64,000 nucleotides of DNA from an uncultured Verrucomicrobiales bacterium (GCA_937951675.1 CALFBI010000014.1:1-64000), one strand, 5' to 3'. Positions 45,486 to 54,417 are shown, counted from the first letter of the stretch. Program-made: numbers and translations. The notes: generated by a model not told the origin, from the sequence alone.

Positions 45486-46421
45486 ATGGAAACGAATCAC
45501 AAAAGAAATTCCTCACGAATTGGTTTGTCTGGAGATATTCCAACCCGTGCTCTTTCTGTATTTTTACGATCTACTCCAGTATTACCTGCTTGGATCGAAA
45601 TTTCTATTGTTTCTCTTTTTTCCGCTGTTTTTTATCTTCTCGCCACTTCTCAGCGAAGGGGAATCCAGCATAACCTCCGCGCTATCTATCAAGACCTCGG
45701 ATCCTTAGAAGCCTTTGGGCGAGGGTATTGCGTCTTCTGTCATTTTGCTTTCACCTACGTAGATAGTCAGAGGGCTAAACTTCACCAAGATGTCATCAAA
45801 TGGGAAATCAAAGGGATGCATCACTTCGAGAGCCTGCAGAAAAAAGGCTCTCCCGCCTTAATATTTACCACTCATACCGGGAATTACGATTTGGCAGCCA
45901 AACTCTTTGCCCAAAAATTCACTCGTCCCCTTCATACCGTCCGGCTCCCTGAAAAAAACCGGCACATGCAGAAATTACGCGCCGAAGATTTTCAAAGCCC
46001 TCAGAATGAGGAGTCGATGCTTAAAGTCTTATTCAACACCAATAAAAACCTCCTTGGTATCCAGCTGATTAATATTCTCAAAGAAAACGGACTCGTCGCT
46101 ATCCAATGCGACCGTGTCATGCAGGATGTTGCCCCTATCTCTCTTCCTTTCAATGAGGGCTATCAGATAAAAATCCCGAAAGGTCCATTAACACTTGCAA
46201 GTGTGGCCAAATGCCCCTGCTACCCCTTATTTGTTATTCGCCAAGGATTTCGCCACTATCAAATTATGATCGAAGCGCCGCTCAAAGTGGTCCTCCCAGA
46301 AGGTCAACGTAAAATCAAAGAAGCTGATATTGGCAACGCCTGGGTGCAGCGCTTAAAAGTTTTTCTGCAAGAGCATGCTGAACAATGGTTTGTCCTCGAA
46401 AAACACTTCCATAAAAACTGA
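45486..46421 (+). CDS. LpxL/HtrB-like acyltransferase
   Basis: This 311-residue membrane-associated acyltransferase has an N-terminal hydrophobic segment, the catalytic HTGNYD (His-x4-Asp) motif at about residue 136, and the later IPKGPLTLASVA region of the LpxL family. LpxL enzymes add acyl chains to lipid A. In aryl polyene and flexirubin clusters, homologues are thought to link the polyene to a lipid headgroup. It overlaps neither neighbour; the deacetylase gene starts 1 base after its stop. Confidence 0.88.
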   Translation: METNHKRNSSRIGLSGDIPTRALSVFLRSTPVLPAWIEISIVSLFSAVFYLLATSQRRGIQHNLRAIYQDLGSLEAFGRGYCVFCHFAFTYVDSQRAKLHQDVIKWEIKGMHHFESLQKKGSPALIFTTHTGNYDLAAKLFAQKFTRPLHTVRLPEKNRHMQKLRAEDFQSPQNEESMLKVLFNTNKNLLGIQLINILKENGLVAIQCDRVMQDVAPISLPFNEGYQIKIPKGPLTLASVAKCPCYPLFVIRQGFRHYQIMIEAPLKVVLPEGQRKIKEADIGNAWVQRLKVFLQEHAEQWFVLEKHFHKN

Positions 46422-46422
46422 A

Positions 46423-47160
46423 ATGAAGCTCTCTCTGCTTATCCGCTTCTGTGCTTTTGCCTTCTTGCTGATTGGCTCTTTTTTCTTATTTTTTTCAGGG
46501 TATCCAATCTTAGGCGCTACCATCCATTTTGTTACCTTAAGCTTATGGTTGTGGGGCACATTACGCCCCTCTTCCAAACTTTTTGGCAAAATCATCACGG
46601 ATAATCCCTCACCCGAGGTATTGCTCACCTTTGATGATGGCCCTGACCCGATTCATACGCCTCAAGTTTTGAGAATCCTCAAAAAGCACCAGATTCAGGC
46701 CATTTTTTTTCTCATAGGAGAAAAAAGCGAGCAATATCCCGATCTTGTGCAGCAAATCTATGCTGACGGCCACATCATTGGAAATCATACATGGTCCCAC
46801 CCTGCGAAAACGTTTTGGATCTCTTCTCCCTGGAAAACATTTGCCGAGATCTCTAAAACACAACGAATTTTAAAACACCTCACTGGTGTTTCTCCTCTCT
46901 ACTTTAGAGCTCCTGTTGGGCATTCTCATTTATTCACTCACCCTATATTAGCGCATTTTAAGATGAAACTAATGGCCTGGAATTGCCGAGGGTTCGACAC
47001 TCAAACTTCGGATGCCGACCTCATTTGGAAACGCCTTAAACCCAAAATAAATCCACAGGCAATCATCTTACTTCATGACACACGTGCAACGAGTCCGGAG
47101 CTAACCTCAAAAATCATTCAGTTCGCCCGAAGAGAAAAATTCCAATTCCCCTCACTTTAA
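46423..47160 (+). CDS. polysaccharide deacetylase family protein
   Basis: This 245-residue protein has an N-terminal hydrophobic helix and a NodB-type domain with TFDDGPDP (metal and catalytic Asp pair), the metal-binding NHTWSH, FRAPVGHS and the late LLHDT His. Such enzymes remove acetyl groups from N-acetylated sugars. Similar genes occur in flexirubin clusters. With the GT2 gene it suggests a sugar or amino-sugar headgroup is made and deacetylated. The start at 46423 follows the acyltransferase stop by one base, so coupling is likely. It overlaps the convergent methyltransferase gene by 9 bases. Confidence 0.88.
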   Translation: MKLSLLIRFCAFAFLLIGSFFLFFSGYPILGATIHFVTLSLWLWGTLRPSSKLFGKIITDNPSPEVLLTFDDGPDPIHTPQVLRILKKHQIQAIFFLIGEKSEQYPDLVQQIYADGHIIGNHTWSHPAKTFWISSPWKTFAEISKTQRILKHLTGVSPLYFRAPVGHSHLFTHPILAHFKMKLMAWNCRGFDTQTSDADLIWKRLKPKINPQAIILLHDTRATSPELTSKIIQFARREKFQFPSL

Positions 47161-47814
47161 TTTTTTAATCACTACCAAATAATTATTAAAAGGAGTATTC
47201 CCCCAAAAAGGGCGGATTTCTAGATCAAACCCTTCTTTACCAAACACCCCTTCAAAAGTTTCTTTTGTCGGATAGTAAGTGGGTGCCGCTTTCATCCAAA
47301 AAGAGCACTTGGCGAAAACATCTACTACCCACGTAATGAAAAAGCGAAAATTACGTTCTTTAATCCCACTCCTAATAAGTAGCTTAGCCCCTGGAGCAAC
47401 ATTTTCAGCCGCTAATTCTAAAAGCTTTATTTGATCTGTTTTTTGGAAAAACTGTAAGATATCCAAGATAGTGACATCACCTTGATGAGTTGGCAAAGAT
47501 TCTCGAGCATCACCTCTTTCCAAAGTAATACCTTGATACCCGCCCTTTTGAATCAACAGATTACCGGCCTCAATTTTACGTTCATCATAGTCAATGGCCG
47601 TAACCGGGTTGCTCCAATCTTTTTCTCGTAAATAGAACGCCAGAATCGCCATACCTGACCCAATATCCATCAGGGGCCTCTTACTGTCTTTCAGCTCTAG
47701 ATAAACCCCTTCATAAAGAGGGTCTGTCTTAATCTTGCTTGAGATATAATGACGAACCCAAAGGCTCGAGCATAATGACGAAATATGCTTCGCTATTTCA
47801 GATCTTTTTTTCAT
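47152..47814 (-). CDS. SAM-dependent methyltransferase
   Basis: This 220-residue class I methyltransferase has the motif I region LMDIGSGMAILAF, the acidic AIDYDERKIEAG for SAM ribose, a RGDARESLP motif and a VTILDILQFF stretch. The substrate is unknown. In related clusters a methyltransferase alkylates the aromatic head or the sugar. It is encoded 16 bases after the GT2 gene on the minus strand. A C-terminal Trp- and Asn-rich region resembles methyltransferases of flexirubin-type clusters. Confidence 0.82.
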   Translation of the reverse strand: MKKRSEIAKHISSLCSSLWVRHYISSKIKTDPLYEGVYLELKDSKRPLMDIGSGMAILAFYLREKDWSNPVTAIDYDERKIEAGNLLIQKGGYQGITLERGDARESLPTHQGDVTILDILQFFQKTDQIKLLELAAENVAPGAKLLIRSGIKERNFRFFITWVVDVFAKCSFWMKAAPTYYPTKETFEGVFGKEGFDLEIRPFWGNTPFNNYLVVIKKLK

Positions 47815-47830
47815 GTTTTATCACTATCAA

Positions 47831-48568
47831 TTAGAGCCGTTTAAGCCTTCGGTAAAAGAGACCTGGAAATCTTAATACAAAACCCAAAATTAACCGAAAA
47901 TACATTCCTGTTAACAACGTGTTATCTCTAAGGTATCGGAACTGGCTGACACCACCTTCTTCTTTACTAAGATACCTTACGGGAGTTGGAAGGTTAATGG
48001 TAGGTAAACCCATCCAACATAACCGAATCGCCATTTCTGGATCAAAATCAAACCGCCTTCCTCCAGAAGTAGAGTCAAAGGCTTTTAACAATGGAGCAAT
48101 CGGATAAACTCTCATTCCAAAAAGCGAATCGCTAATCCCCCACCATAAAGTCACTAAGTTTGACCAACCGTTAGAAATCTTTCTCCCATTTTTACGTAAT
48201 GCTGGAGCTGATTCATCAAAAATAGGAACTCCCAGGATTAACGCCTCAGGGTGCTCTCGGCTCGTTGATAAATATTGGCCTATCTGGCCGACAGGGTGTT
48301 GACCATCTGCATCAATGGTAAGTGCGTGTGTATACCCTTGTTCATGAGCAACACTAATCCCTCTTAACACTGCCGCCCCCTTCCCTTTATTTTCGTTGAG
48401 ACGAATCACTTTCAATGTGTCTGAGAGGGTCTCTAATTGATGGTCACTCCCATCGTTACTCCCATCTACCACCACGATGACACTTTCAAAACATTCCAAA
48501 ACCTCTGCCACATTTTTCCGCAGAATCATCCCAGTGTTATAAGTGGGAATAATGATGCAGTGCTTCAT
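47831..48568 (-). CDS. glycosyltransferase family 2
   Basis: This 245-residue GT2 enzyme opens with IIPTYNTGMILRKNV, has VVDGSNDGS, and carries the nucleotide-sugar DxD motif within LTIDADGQHP. It resembles dolichol-phosphate mannosyltransferase-type enzymes, which transfer a sugar to a lipid. A C-terminal hydrophobic stretch suggests membrane association. Here it probably adds the headgroup sugar to the polyene lipid. It is followed by a methyltransferase gene after 16 bases. Confidence 0.88.
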   Translation of the reverse strand: MKHCIIIPTYNTGMILRKNVAEVLECFESVIVVVDGSNDGSDHQLETLSDTLKVIRLNENKGKGAAVLRGISVAHEQGYTHALTIDADGQHPVGQIGQYLSTSREHPEALILGVPIFDESAPALRKNGRKISNGWSNLVTLWWGISDSLFGMRVYPIAPLLKAFDSTSGGRRFDFDPEMAIRLCWMGLPTINLPTPVRYLSKEEGGVSQFRYLRDNTLLTGMYFRLILGFVLRFPGLFYRRLKRL

Positions 48569-48624
48569 AGGCTTGGAATCGATGCATACTTAGCCCCATT
48601 CATGATGTCAATCAACATGACTTT

Positions 48625-49470
48625 TTAAGGCCTTTGCCGCGGTAACTGTTCTTTAAAATACCTCTGTAGCCTTTGCGTAAATTGTTTGGCCGTTTCGCCC
48701 TCATTAGCACTTTGCAATTCCCCAGTGATTAATGTGATTTTGATGGGCAGGTCTGGAGCCTTCCATAAAGGCCACCCTTTTTCTAAAAAATGAGAATCTG
48801 AATAAATAAATACAGGCTGAATCGGAGTTTGATGGCGAGTCGCTAATAAGCCTACTCCCTGACTAAAAGGGTGTAGTTCATCACTCTTACTTCGGGTCCC
48901 TTCAGGAAACATCAAAATACTTCCTTTTTTCTCCAATCTTTTTCCCGCTTCTCGAGCGAAAAGTAAACTAGGGGCATTAGGAATAAAAGAAGCCCATTGA
49001 GCCGCCTTCTTCAGAAACAAGTTCTCAAAAAGAGAGTGTTTCATAATACAAGTCATCCCAGGGAATTGCGCAAACAGTAAAGCGGCATCCCATAAAGAAG
49101 GATGATTAGCGACTACAATGATCTCTTGTGACGCAGGATCCACCCCCCTTAACCCGGTCGCATCAATTTTCACAAATCCAGACCACTGCGAAACCAGAAA
49201 ATAATAGCGGAAAAATTTGTGAATAAAAATTCCTGCCACTTGATGATTTCTTTCATCCGAAGCAAAAAAACATCCCACACTACTGAGTAAAAAAACAACT
49301 ATTAAGCCCAATACCCAATAAGAAACAAAAAAAAGAAAAGTCAGATAAAAAAGGAGCAACGAAATCCCCAAAGGATAGCTCTTTTTTTCTGTTCTTTTGT
49401 CAGGAATTTTTAATTGGCCTGATTCAACTCCCATTTTTCCCAACATGATTGATTTGCTCCCCATATTCAA
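48625..49470 (-). CDS. PlsC-like 1-acylglycerol-3-phosphate acyltransferase
   Basis: This 281-residue protein has hydrophobic helices at residues 35-70 and the acyltransferase motifs NHPSLWDA (catalytic His-x4-Asp) and MFPEGTRSKS. It probably acylates a lysolipid or a polyene-linked headgroup at the inner membrane. It may be part of the cluster or an ordinary phospholipid gene; its run with GT2 and methyltransferase (56 and 16 base gaps) favours the cluster. In-frame Met codons at 49446 and 49434 are alternative starts. Confidence 0.85.
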   Translation of the reverse strand: MNMGSKSIMLGKMGVESGQLKIPDKRTEKKSYPLGISLLLFYLTFLFFVSYWVLGLIVVFLLSSVGCFFASDERNHQVAGIFIHKFFRYYFLVSQWSGFVKIDATGLRGVDPASQEIIVVANHPSLWDAALLFAQFPGMTCIMKHSLFENLFLKKAAQWASFIPNAPSLLFAREAGKRLEKKGSILMFPEGTRSKSDELHPFSQGVGLLATRHQTPIQPVFIYSDSHFLEKGWPLWKAPDLPIKITLITGELQSANEGETAKQFTQRLQRYFKEQLPRQRP

Positions 49471-49626
49471 GTTTTTGTCGCAAATCCCTCAATGGATTAC
49501 ACTAGGTCCCTTAGCTGATATGATTACTTGGTTTAATCTGGTCTTGCCGAAGAGGTATTCCCTGCTTTACTAGCTGGCCTCACGAGAGAAATTCACCTCT
49601 TCGTGATTTAATGACTTTACTCCGTT

Positions 49627-51297
49627 ATGCTTGAAACCGTTCGCAAATACACTGGCGTTATGTTCTTCCTCTTGGTCTTACTTTTCGTAGGGCTTATCTT
49701 TCTTATGGAAGGAGGCATTGGACTCGATACAATCGGAAAACAAATTGTCTTCAAAGCAAATGGCCGAGGTTATTCTGCTAAAGAATATCGCCGGATGGGT
49801 GAGAACACCACTCGCCTTGCTAAATCATTAGCACAGCAGAACTACGCCGCTCAAACCGACTTCCTCCAATACCTCCAATCTCTCCAAGGGAGCTCTGCAG
49901 GCAGTGATAATTCGGGAATCCGGTTCGTCGTTAACCGGAAACACCTCCAAGAAGCCGCTGCTCAATATGGGATCTCTGCTTCTGATCAAGAAGTTGAAAC
50001 TTACCTGAAAGAAAAAATCTTCATCAAACAACCTGACGGAGGATTTGACTCTACTGCTTATCAAACCTTTCTAAATAAAGAGCTTCCTCGTCTGGGAATG
50101 AGCTTGAAAGACATGAATGACACGGTTGCAGAAGTCATCACCTTTAATAAAATAGTCAAACTCCTTGGCGCAGGAATCGAAGGGGACCGTCACGCGTTGC
50201 AAAAACAAGTTCAACTTCAAGGACAGCAAATTGATCTCCATTATATCGAGTGGAATCAATCGAACTTTGAAGGGCTCCAATCTCCAACCGCCGAAGAAAT
50301 CGAAAAATTCTGGCAAGAGAATAAGCATAATTACCTTTCCGAGCCTCAACGCCAAATCAGCTATATTCTGCAAACCGCAGAGACCAAACCTGTCCCTGAA
50401 CTTCCCCCACTCCCTGATGCTACGGACCTCAGCGAAGAAGACAAAAAGGTAAGAGGTGCTCTAGAAGCCGCAAACGAAGCCATCCAAAAATCAAACGCGG
50501 AAGCGATTGCAGCACTTGGTAATGACCTCGAAACACTCTGGGACAACCTTCAAGCCAGCGAAGGCGTTGGATTCGAACAACTCGCTAAAGAAAATGAATA
50601 TGAAGTGCAAACTTCGGAGCTTTTCACCCGTGAGGCTGCTCCAGACTTTCTTCAACAGGCGCTCCGCTCTACGGTTGACAGCAAATCCGTTCTCGACAGC
50701 GTCTTCACACGCAAACCTTCTGAAGACAACCTTATGGATGCCATTAGTGATGTCACGGAACTTGGCTCATCTTCACTCTTATTATTCAAAGTCACCAAAG
50801 CGGTTGACGCCACGGAGCTCTCTTTTGATCAAGCCAAGGGGCAGGCCACCTTGGACCTTCAGAAAAAATTGGCTACCGAGGCAATGATGGCGGCCGCCAC
50901 CAGTGCAAAAGAGGCTATTCAAAAAGACATCACAGCTGGCAAAAGCTTTGCTGAAGCCGCCAAAGCTCAAAACTTGGAAGCCAAAGAAATCAAAGAGCTT
51001 TCTTATTACTCTGCGGCAGGAATCGAAGATGTTGACCCTCAAAAAATTTATGAAATGTCTTCACGAGTCAATCCAGGTGAACTTTCTGAAATTGTCAATC
51101 AAGACGACTCTAAGCGTGCGATCCACCGTGCCTTGCTTAGTCAGGTCACTGACCGTCGTATCAAAGAGAACGAGCAAGCTGAACGCTGGATCGACTCCAT
51201 GGTTGAACGCAATACTACGGACCTCCAACGAATCGCCTTCGAGAACTGGTTGCTCCAACGTTACGCACAGGCAGAGGTTGTTACAACCAATCCATAA
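49627..51297 (+). CDS. SurA/PpiD-like periplasmic chaperone
   Basis: This 556-residue protein has one N-terminal transmembrane helix (GVMFFLLVLLFVGLIFLM) and a periplasmic part resembling the SurA N-terminal domain (the chaperone core of SurA/PpiD), including YLKEKIF and a helical SPTAEEIEKFWQENKHNYL stretch. A clear PPIase domain is not evident. It probably aids outer membrane protein folding. A strong terminator follows the gene directly. Confidence 0.8.
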   Translation: MLETVRKYTGVMFFLLVLLFVGLIFLMEGGIGLDTIGKQIVFKANGRGYSAKEYRRMGENTTRLAKSLAQQNYAAQTDFLQYLQSLQGSSAGSDNSGIRFVVNRKHLQEAAAQYGISASDQEVETYLKEKIFIKQPDGGFDSTAYQTFLNKELPRLGMSLKDMNDTVAEVITFNKIVKLLGAGIEGDRHALQKQVQLQGQQIDLHYIEWNQSNFEGLQSPTAEEIEKFWQENKHNYLSEPQRQISYILQTAETKPVPELPPLPDATDLSEEDKKVRGALEAANEAIQKSNAEAIAALGNDLETLWDNLQASEGVGFEQLAKENEYEVQTSELFTREAAPDFLQQALRSTVDSKSVLDSVFTRKPSEDNLMDAISDVTELGSSSLLLFKVTKAVDATELSFDQAKGQATLDLQKKLATEAMMAAATSAKEAIQKDITAGKSFAEAAKAQNLEAKEIKELSYYSAAGIEDVDPQKIYEMSSRVNPGELSEIVNQDDSKRAIHRALLSQVTDRRIKENEQAERWIDSMVERNTTDLQRIAFENWLLQRYAQAEVVTTNP

Positions 51298-51302
51298 TTC
51301 AC

Positions 51303-51337
51303 GCCTTTTCTCCACTCCGGTGAAGAAAAGGCTTTTT
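51303..51337 (+). terminator. intrinsic terminator after the SurA/PpiD-like gene
   Basis: A 9-bp stem GCCTTTTCT/AGAAAAGGC (51303-51311 with 51324-51332) ends in TTTTT at 51333-51337. The next ATG is only 4 bases later. Confidence 0.85.
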
Positions 51338-51341
51338 ACCT

Positions 51342-51680
51342 ATGCCTGATCATCGTGATGACCTGTTTGACGAAGCAAATGGTTTCCTAGCCATTGGAGA
51401 CTTCGAAAACGCGATTCAGCTTTACCGCCGCTGTGTTGAAATTGACGACGATTTCTTTGACGGTTGGCACGCACTAGGAATGGCGCTAATGAAATCTGAT
51501 CATATCCAAGAAGCCATTGGCTGCGGACTCAAAGCAACCCTCTTGGAACCCAACGACCTCCTTGCTTGGACCGCGCTTTCTCAAATGTATGTTCGCAATG
51601 AACAAATCGCCGAAGCAGAAATGGCGAAGCAAAACGCAACCATTCTTTCGATCGGTGGAAAAGTCGACCCTTCTCGATAA
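51342..51680 (+). CDS. TPR repeat protein
   Basis: This 112-residue protein is built of about three TPR repeats (GDFENAIQLYRRCVEID, DGWHALGMALMKSDHIQEAI, AWTALSQMYVRNEQIAEAE), a scaffold for protein binding. It has no signal peptide, so it is probably cytoplasmic. No partner is clear. Its ATG lies only 4 bases after a terminator U-tract, so it must be translated from an unusually short leader, or from readthrough. Confidence 0.85.
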   Translation: MPDHRDDLFDEANGFLAIGDFENAIQLYRRCVEIDDDFFDGWHALGMALMKSDHIQEAIGCGLKATLLEPNDLLAWTALSQMYVRNEQIAEAEMAKQNATILSIGGKVDPSR

Positions 51681-51712
51681 CCTTTTATTGAAACCTCTTT
51701 CTCTTACTTGCC

Positions 51713-53284
51713 ATGCCTTATTTCATCACTACCGCGATTGACTACGCTAATGGAGCTCCACACATCGGGCACGCTTATGAAAAAGTGCTCGGAGATGTCA
51801 TTTCTCGCTACCAAAGGTTAAAAGGTGAAGACGTTTATTTTTTAACCGGAGTCGACCAACACGGGCAAAAAGTGCAACAAACTGCCGAGAAAGAAGGCAT
51901 TCACCCTGCTACCTTTTCTAAAAAAAACACCAAAAAGTTCCTTAAACTTTGGGAAAAACTAGGCCTTCAATATGATGGCTGGGCGGAAACTACGGACGAA
52001 AGGCATAAGGCCTGCGTCCAGAAAATCCTGACGAAGCTCGAAGCTGAAGGACAGCTTTATAAAAAAGCCTACAAAGGTTTTTACTCTGTTCGCCAGGAAC
52101 AATTCCTCACCGATAAGGAGAAGAATGAACAAGGTGAATTTGGATCGGAATGGGGTGAGGTTGTTGAAATCGAAGAAGAAAACTGGTATTTCAAACTTTC
52201 CGAGCACACCGACTGGCTTCGCCAAACCGTTGAAAACAATGATCTCGAAATCACTCCCGCCTTTCGAAAAGCCGATGTTCTAAACGCACTGGACCGAACC
52301 AGCGGAACGGACCTTTGTATCTCCCGCCCGAAAGAACGTCTCCGTTGGGGAATCGAATTACCATTCGATCCTGACTACGTCACCTATGTTTGGTTCGACG
52401 CCTTGATTAACTACATCTCCTTTGCAGGATACGAGAAGGCAGAAGGAAGTGATTTACCTGATTTTGATTACTGGTGGCCCGCAAATGCCCACATCATTGG
52501 GAAAGATATCCTCGTCCCTCCTCATGCGATCTATTGGCCTTGCATGCTTCATGCAATGGGCTTTTCGGAGAAGCAAATGCCGACCCTTCTCGTTCATGGG
52601 TGGTGGAATATCCGAGGAGAAAAAATGTCCAAATCAATCGGTAATGTTGTCGACCCTGACGAACTTGCTGACCGATTTGGGGTCGATGCCCTTAGATACT
52701 ATCTCGTGCGTGACATCCCGATGGGAAAAGACAGCGACTTCGATGTCGAACGCCTCATAATGCTCTTTAATACTGAGCTCGCTAATGACCTAGGAAACCT
52801 TCTCAACCGTAGCCTCAACATGACGAAGCGGTTTCTTGATGCGCGCCTCCCAGAGACAAGCTACGATGACGAAGAGAGTCAAAAGTTGAGAAAATCCTTC
52901 ACTGAGAGCGTGCACGCTTACCAGGAATCCATGGAGCTTTATGATGTGGCTAAGGCTCTTGCCGCGCTTAATAATCACATCTCTTTCTGCAATGGGTATC
53001 TTGAGCGCCAACGCCCCTGGGAGCTAGCCAAAGACGAATCTCAGCAAGATCGACTCGCCGCAGTCATGTATCATGTGGTCGAATCATGCGCTCACGCCGC
53101 AATCTTGCTCAGCCCCATCGTGCCTAGCGCAAGTGCTAAAATCATTCAACAGCTGCAAGCTGAAGAACTGACCTCTCATCTCAAACTTTCTGATTGTCAG
53201 TGGGGGATTCTTCCGACCGGTCATCAAACGGGAAAACCGAAACCAGTCTTTCCTCGAATTGAAATTGAAAAAAACGAAGACTAA
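51713..53284 (+). CDS. metG: methionyl-tRNA synthetase
   Basis: This class I synthetase charges tRNA-Met. The 523-residue protein has APHIGHAYEK (HIGH motif), the GEKMSKSIGN (KMSKS) signature and a helical anticodon-binding domain. It looks like the Bacillus-type form without a zinc Cys knuckle, since Ser, Val and Arg occupy the YSVRQEQF stretch. A C-terminal tRNA-binding domain, present in E. coli and B. subtilis, is absent. A possible hairpin follows the stop. Confidence 0.96.
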   Translation: MPYFITTAIDYANGAPHIGHAYEKVLGDVISRYQRLKGEDVYFLTGVDQHGQKVQQTAEKEGIHPATFSKKNTKKFLKLWEKLGLQYDGWAETTDERHKACVQKILTKLEAEGQLYKKAYKGFYSVRQEQFLTDKEKNEQGEFGSEWGEVVEIEEENWYFKLSEHTDWLRQTVENNDLEITPAFRKADVLNALDRTSGTDLCISRPKERLRWGIELPFDPDYVTYVWFDALINYISFAGYEKAEGSDLPDFDYWWPANAHIIGKDILVPPHAIYWPCMLHAMGFSEKQMPTLLVHGWWNIRGEKMSKSIGNVVDPDELADRFGVDALRYYLVRDIPMGKDSDFDVERLIMLFNTELANDLGNLLNRSLNMTKRFLDARLPETSYDDEESQKLRKSFTESVHAYQESMELYDVAKALAALNNHISFCNGYLERQRPWELAKDESQQDRLAAVMYHVVESCAHAAILLSPIVPSASAKIIQQLQAEELTSHLKLSDCQWGILPTGHQTGKPKPVFPRIEIEKNED

Positions 53285-53365
53285 GAACCCAAGGTTTTTC
53301 TTTGGTATAAAAAAACCTCGGTATTCTCATATCTCCCTCACTCAAATATCATTAAAATCATCTTC

Positions 53366-53725
53366 ATGAAAACCCAACCTCAGCGTGAAGCCTTTCTTAA
53401 TTTACTCATTCTTGGATGCTACCTCGATGGGAAACATACTCTTTTAGAAACTGAAGAGTTTGACCGTATCGCGGGAGAAATTGAATGGGAAAGCTCGACC
53501 GCATGCTCCCTCTTTATCTCGACTCAACATGCCAAAGCCAGAGAAATCTGGGAAAACCCCATAGAAGTCAAAAAATGGGTTACCCAACATTCAAAGCCCT
53601 TTACCGACGAAAAGGAAAAAGAGCTTCTCATTGACAGTGTCGAACAATTTCTCGGTAGAGATGGCTTCAGTTCGGAAGAAGCGGGATTTCTAAACCAACT
53701 TCGAACAGACCTTATTTCTCTTTAG
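53366..53725 (+). CDS. small helical protein, possibly TerB-like
   Basis: This 119-residue acidic protein has no signal peptide and is predicted helical. The pattern ILGCYLDGKHTLLETEEFD followed by a second EEAGFLNQLR-type helix pair faintly recalls TerB-like domains. That match is weak. It is independent of its neighbours, with an 80-base gap from metG, and converges with truC. The function is unknown. Confidence 0.6.
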   Translation: MKTQPQREAFLNLLILGCYLDGKHTLLETEEFDRIAGEIEWESSTACSLFISTQHAKAREIWENPIEVKKWVTQHSKPFTDEKEKELLIDSVEQFLGRDGFSSEEAGFLNQLRTDLISL

Positions 53726-53748
53726 GCCCATGCAAATGAGGAATGGTT

Positions 53749-54411
53749 TTATTTCCTGATTTGCGGGTCAGCGAGCCAGTTTTGACTTAGCCCCTCTACG
53801 AGTATTCGTTCACCAGTTTGGGGATGTGGAAATGTTAATCGCTCGGCGTGCAATAGCATTCGCGTCCCGGTTCCTAGCAGCCGCCCCAGTAGATCAGACT
53901 TCTCGATGCCGGCATAACGGTAATCTCCTACAATTGGGAAACCTCCTGCAAGAAGGTGCCGGCGGATTTGATGAAACCTTCCCGTGTGAGGAATCGCTCG
54001 TATGAGGGAGAAAAAGTGCCCGTCTTTTTCTACCACTCGTTCACGAGTAAAAGAGGTATGAGCGGCTTTAAAAGGAGCCCCCTCTTTTTTCTGAATCGGC
54101 TCATGACATTCCCACTGTTCCGCAACCTCCCCTTCTACTACTGCTTGATACTCTTTTTGGAATTCTTGGCGCTCTAAAGACTGCTGCAATAACCGGGTCG
54201 CCTGAGAGTCAAAAGCAAAAAGTAAAACCCCACTAGTAGGGCGATCAAGACGGTGAATGGCATTAACACGCTTTCCGAGTTGATCCCTTAACGCTTTTAG
54301 CAACACTAAATCGTTAGGCTGAGGCTCATCAGCAGGATGAACCAAATACCCCTCTGGTTTATGCACCACGACAACCCACGCATCTTGGTAAAGGATCTTA
54401 ATTTGCGGCAT
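53749..54411 (-). CDS. truC: tRNA pseudouridine synthase, RluA family (TruC-like)
   Basis: This 220-residue RluA-family enzyme isomerises uridine to pseudouridine, probably in tRNA. It begins ILYQDAWVVVVHKPEG, has the catalytic Asp in HRLDRPTSGVLLF, and a late GRFHQIRRHL. These features resemble E. coli TruC (U65 of tRNA), although 23S rRNA cannot be excluded. A frame opening 14 codons earlier at 54453 would start inside the upstream terminator and was rejected. The ATG at 54411 lies 6 bases after the terminator U-tract. Confidence 0.88.
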   Translation of the reverse strand: MPQIKILYQDAWVVVVHKPEGYLVHPADEPQPNDLVLLKALRDQLGKRVNAIHRLDRPTSGVLLFAFDSQATRLLQQSLERQEFQKEYQAVVEGEVAEQWECHEPIQKKEGAPFKAAHTSFTRERVVEKDGHFFSLIRAIPHTGRFHQIRRHLLAGGFPIVGDYRYAGIEKSDLLGRLLGTGTRMLLHAERLTFPHPQTGERILVEGLSQNWLADPQIRK

Positions 54412-54417
54412 CGATTC

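Larger units (their letters stand above)
30580..49470. other. aryl-polyene-like type II polyketide gene cluster
   Basis: Nineteen genes in several short divergent and convergent runs form one biosynthetic cluster. Core: KS, inactive KS partner, ketoreductase, dehydratase and ACP, with no enoyl reductase, as expected for a reducing type II system that leaves a polyene. Loading and tailoring: second ACP, two adenylate-forming proteins, three flavoenzymes (two halogenase-like), a methyltransferase. Anchoring and export: MMPL exporter, LolA-like carrier, YbhN-like membrane protein, LpxL-like and PlsC-like acyltransferases, GT2 glycosyltransferase, polysaccharide deacetylase. The parts list resembles aryl polyene, xanthomonadin and flexirubin clusters. 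No ammonia lyase, phosphopantetheinyl transferase or malonyl transferase is present. Boundaries are set by the hairpin at 30469 and the change to housekeeping genes after 49470. Confidence 0.8.

Noticed and set aside
45412-45708. 98-residue frame upstream of the LpxL-like gene
   Set aside because: Most of it overlaps the better-supported acyltransferase reading frame (45486-46421) in another frame and it is Phe/Leu-rich without motifs. It also starts in the start codon of the divergent halogenase-like gene.
30580-49470. Naming the cluster flexirubin or xanthomonadin
   Set aside because: The ammonia lyase and dialkylresorcinol (DarA/DarB-type) genes of flexirubin and the 3-hydroxybenzoate-forming enzyme of xanthomonadin were not seen, so only similarity in parts is claimed.
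50903-51349. 148-residue frame within the SurA/PpiD-like gene
   Set aside because: Lys-rich, in another frame of a good gene and crossing its terminator.
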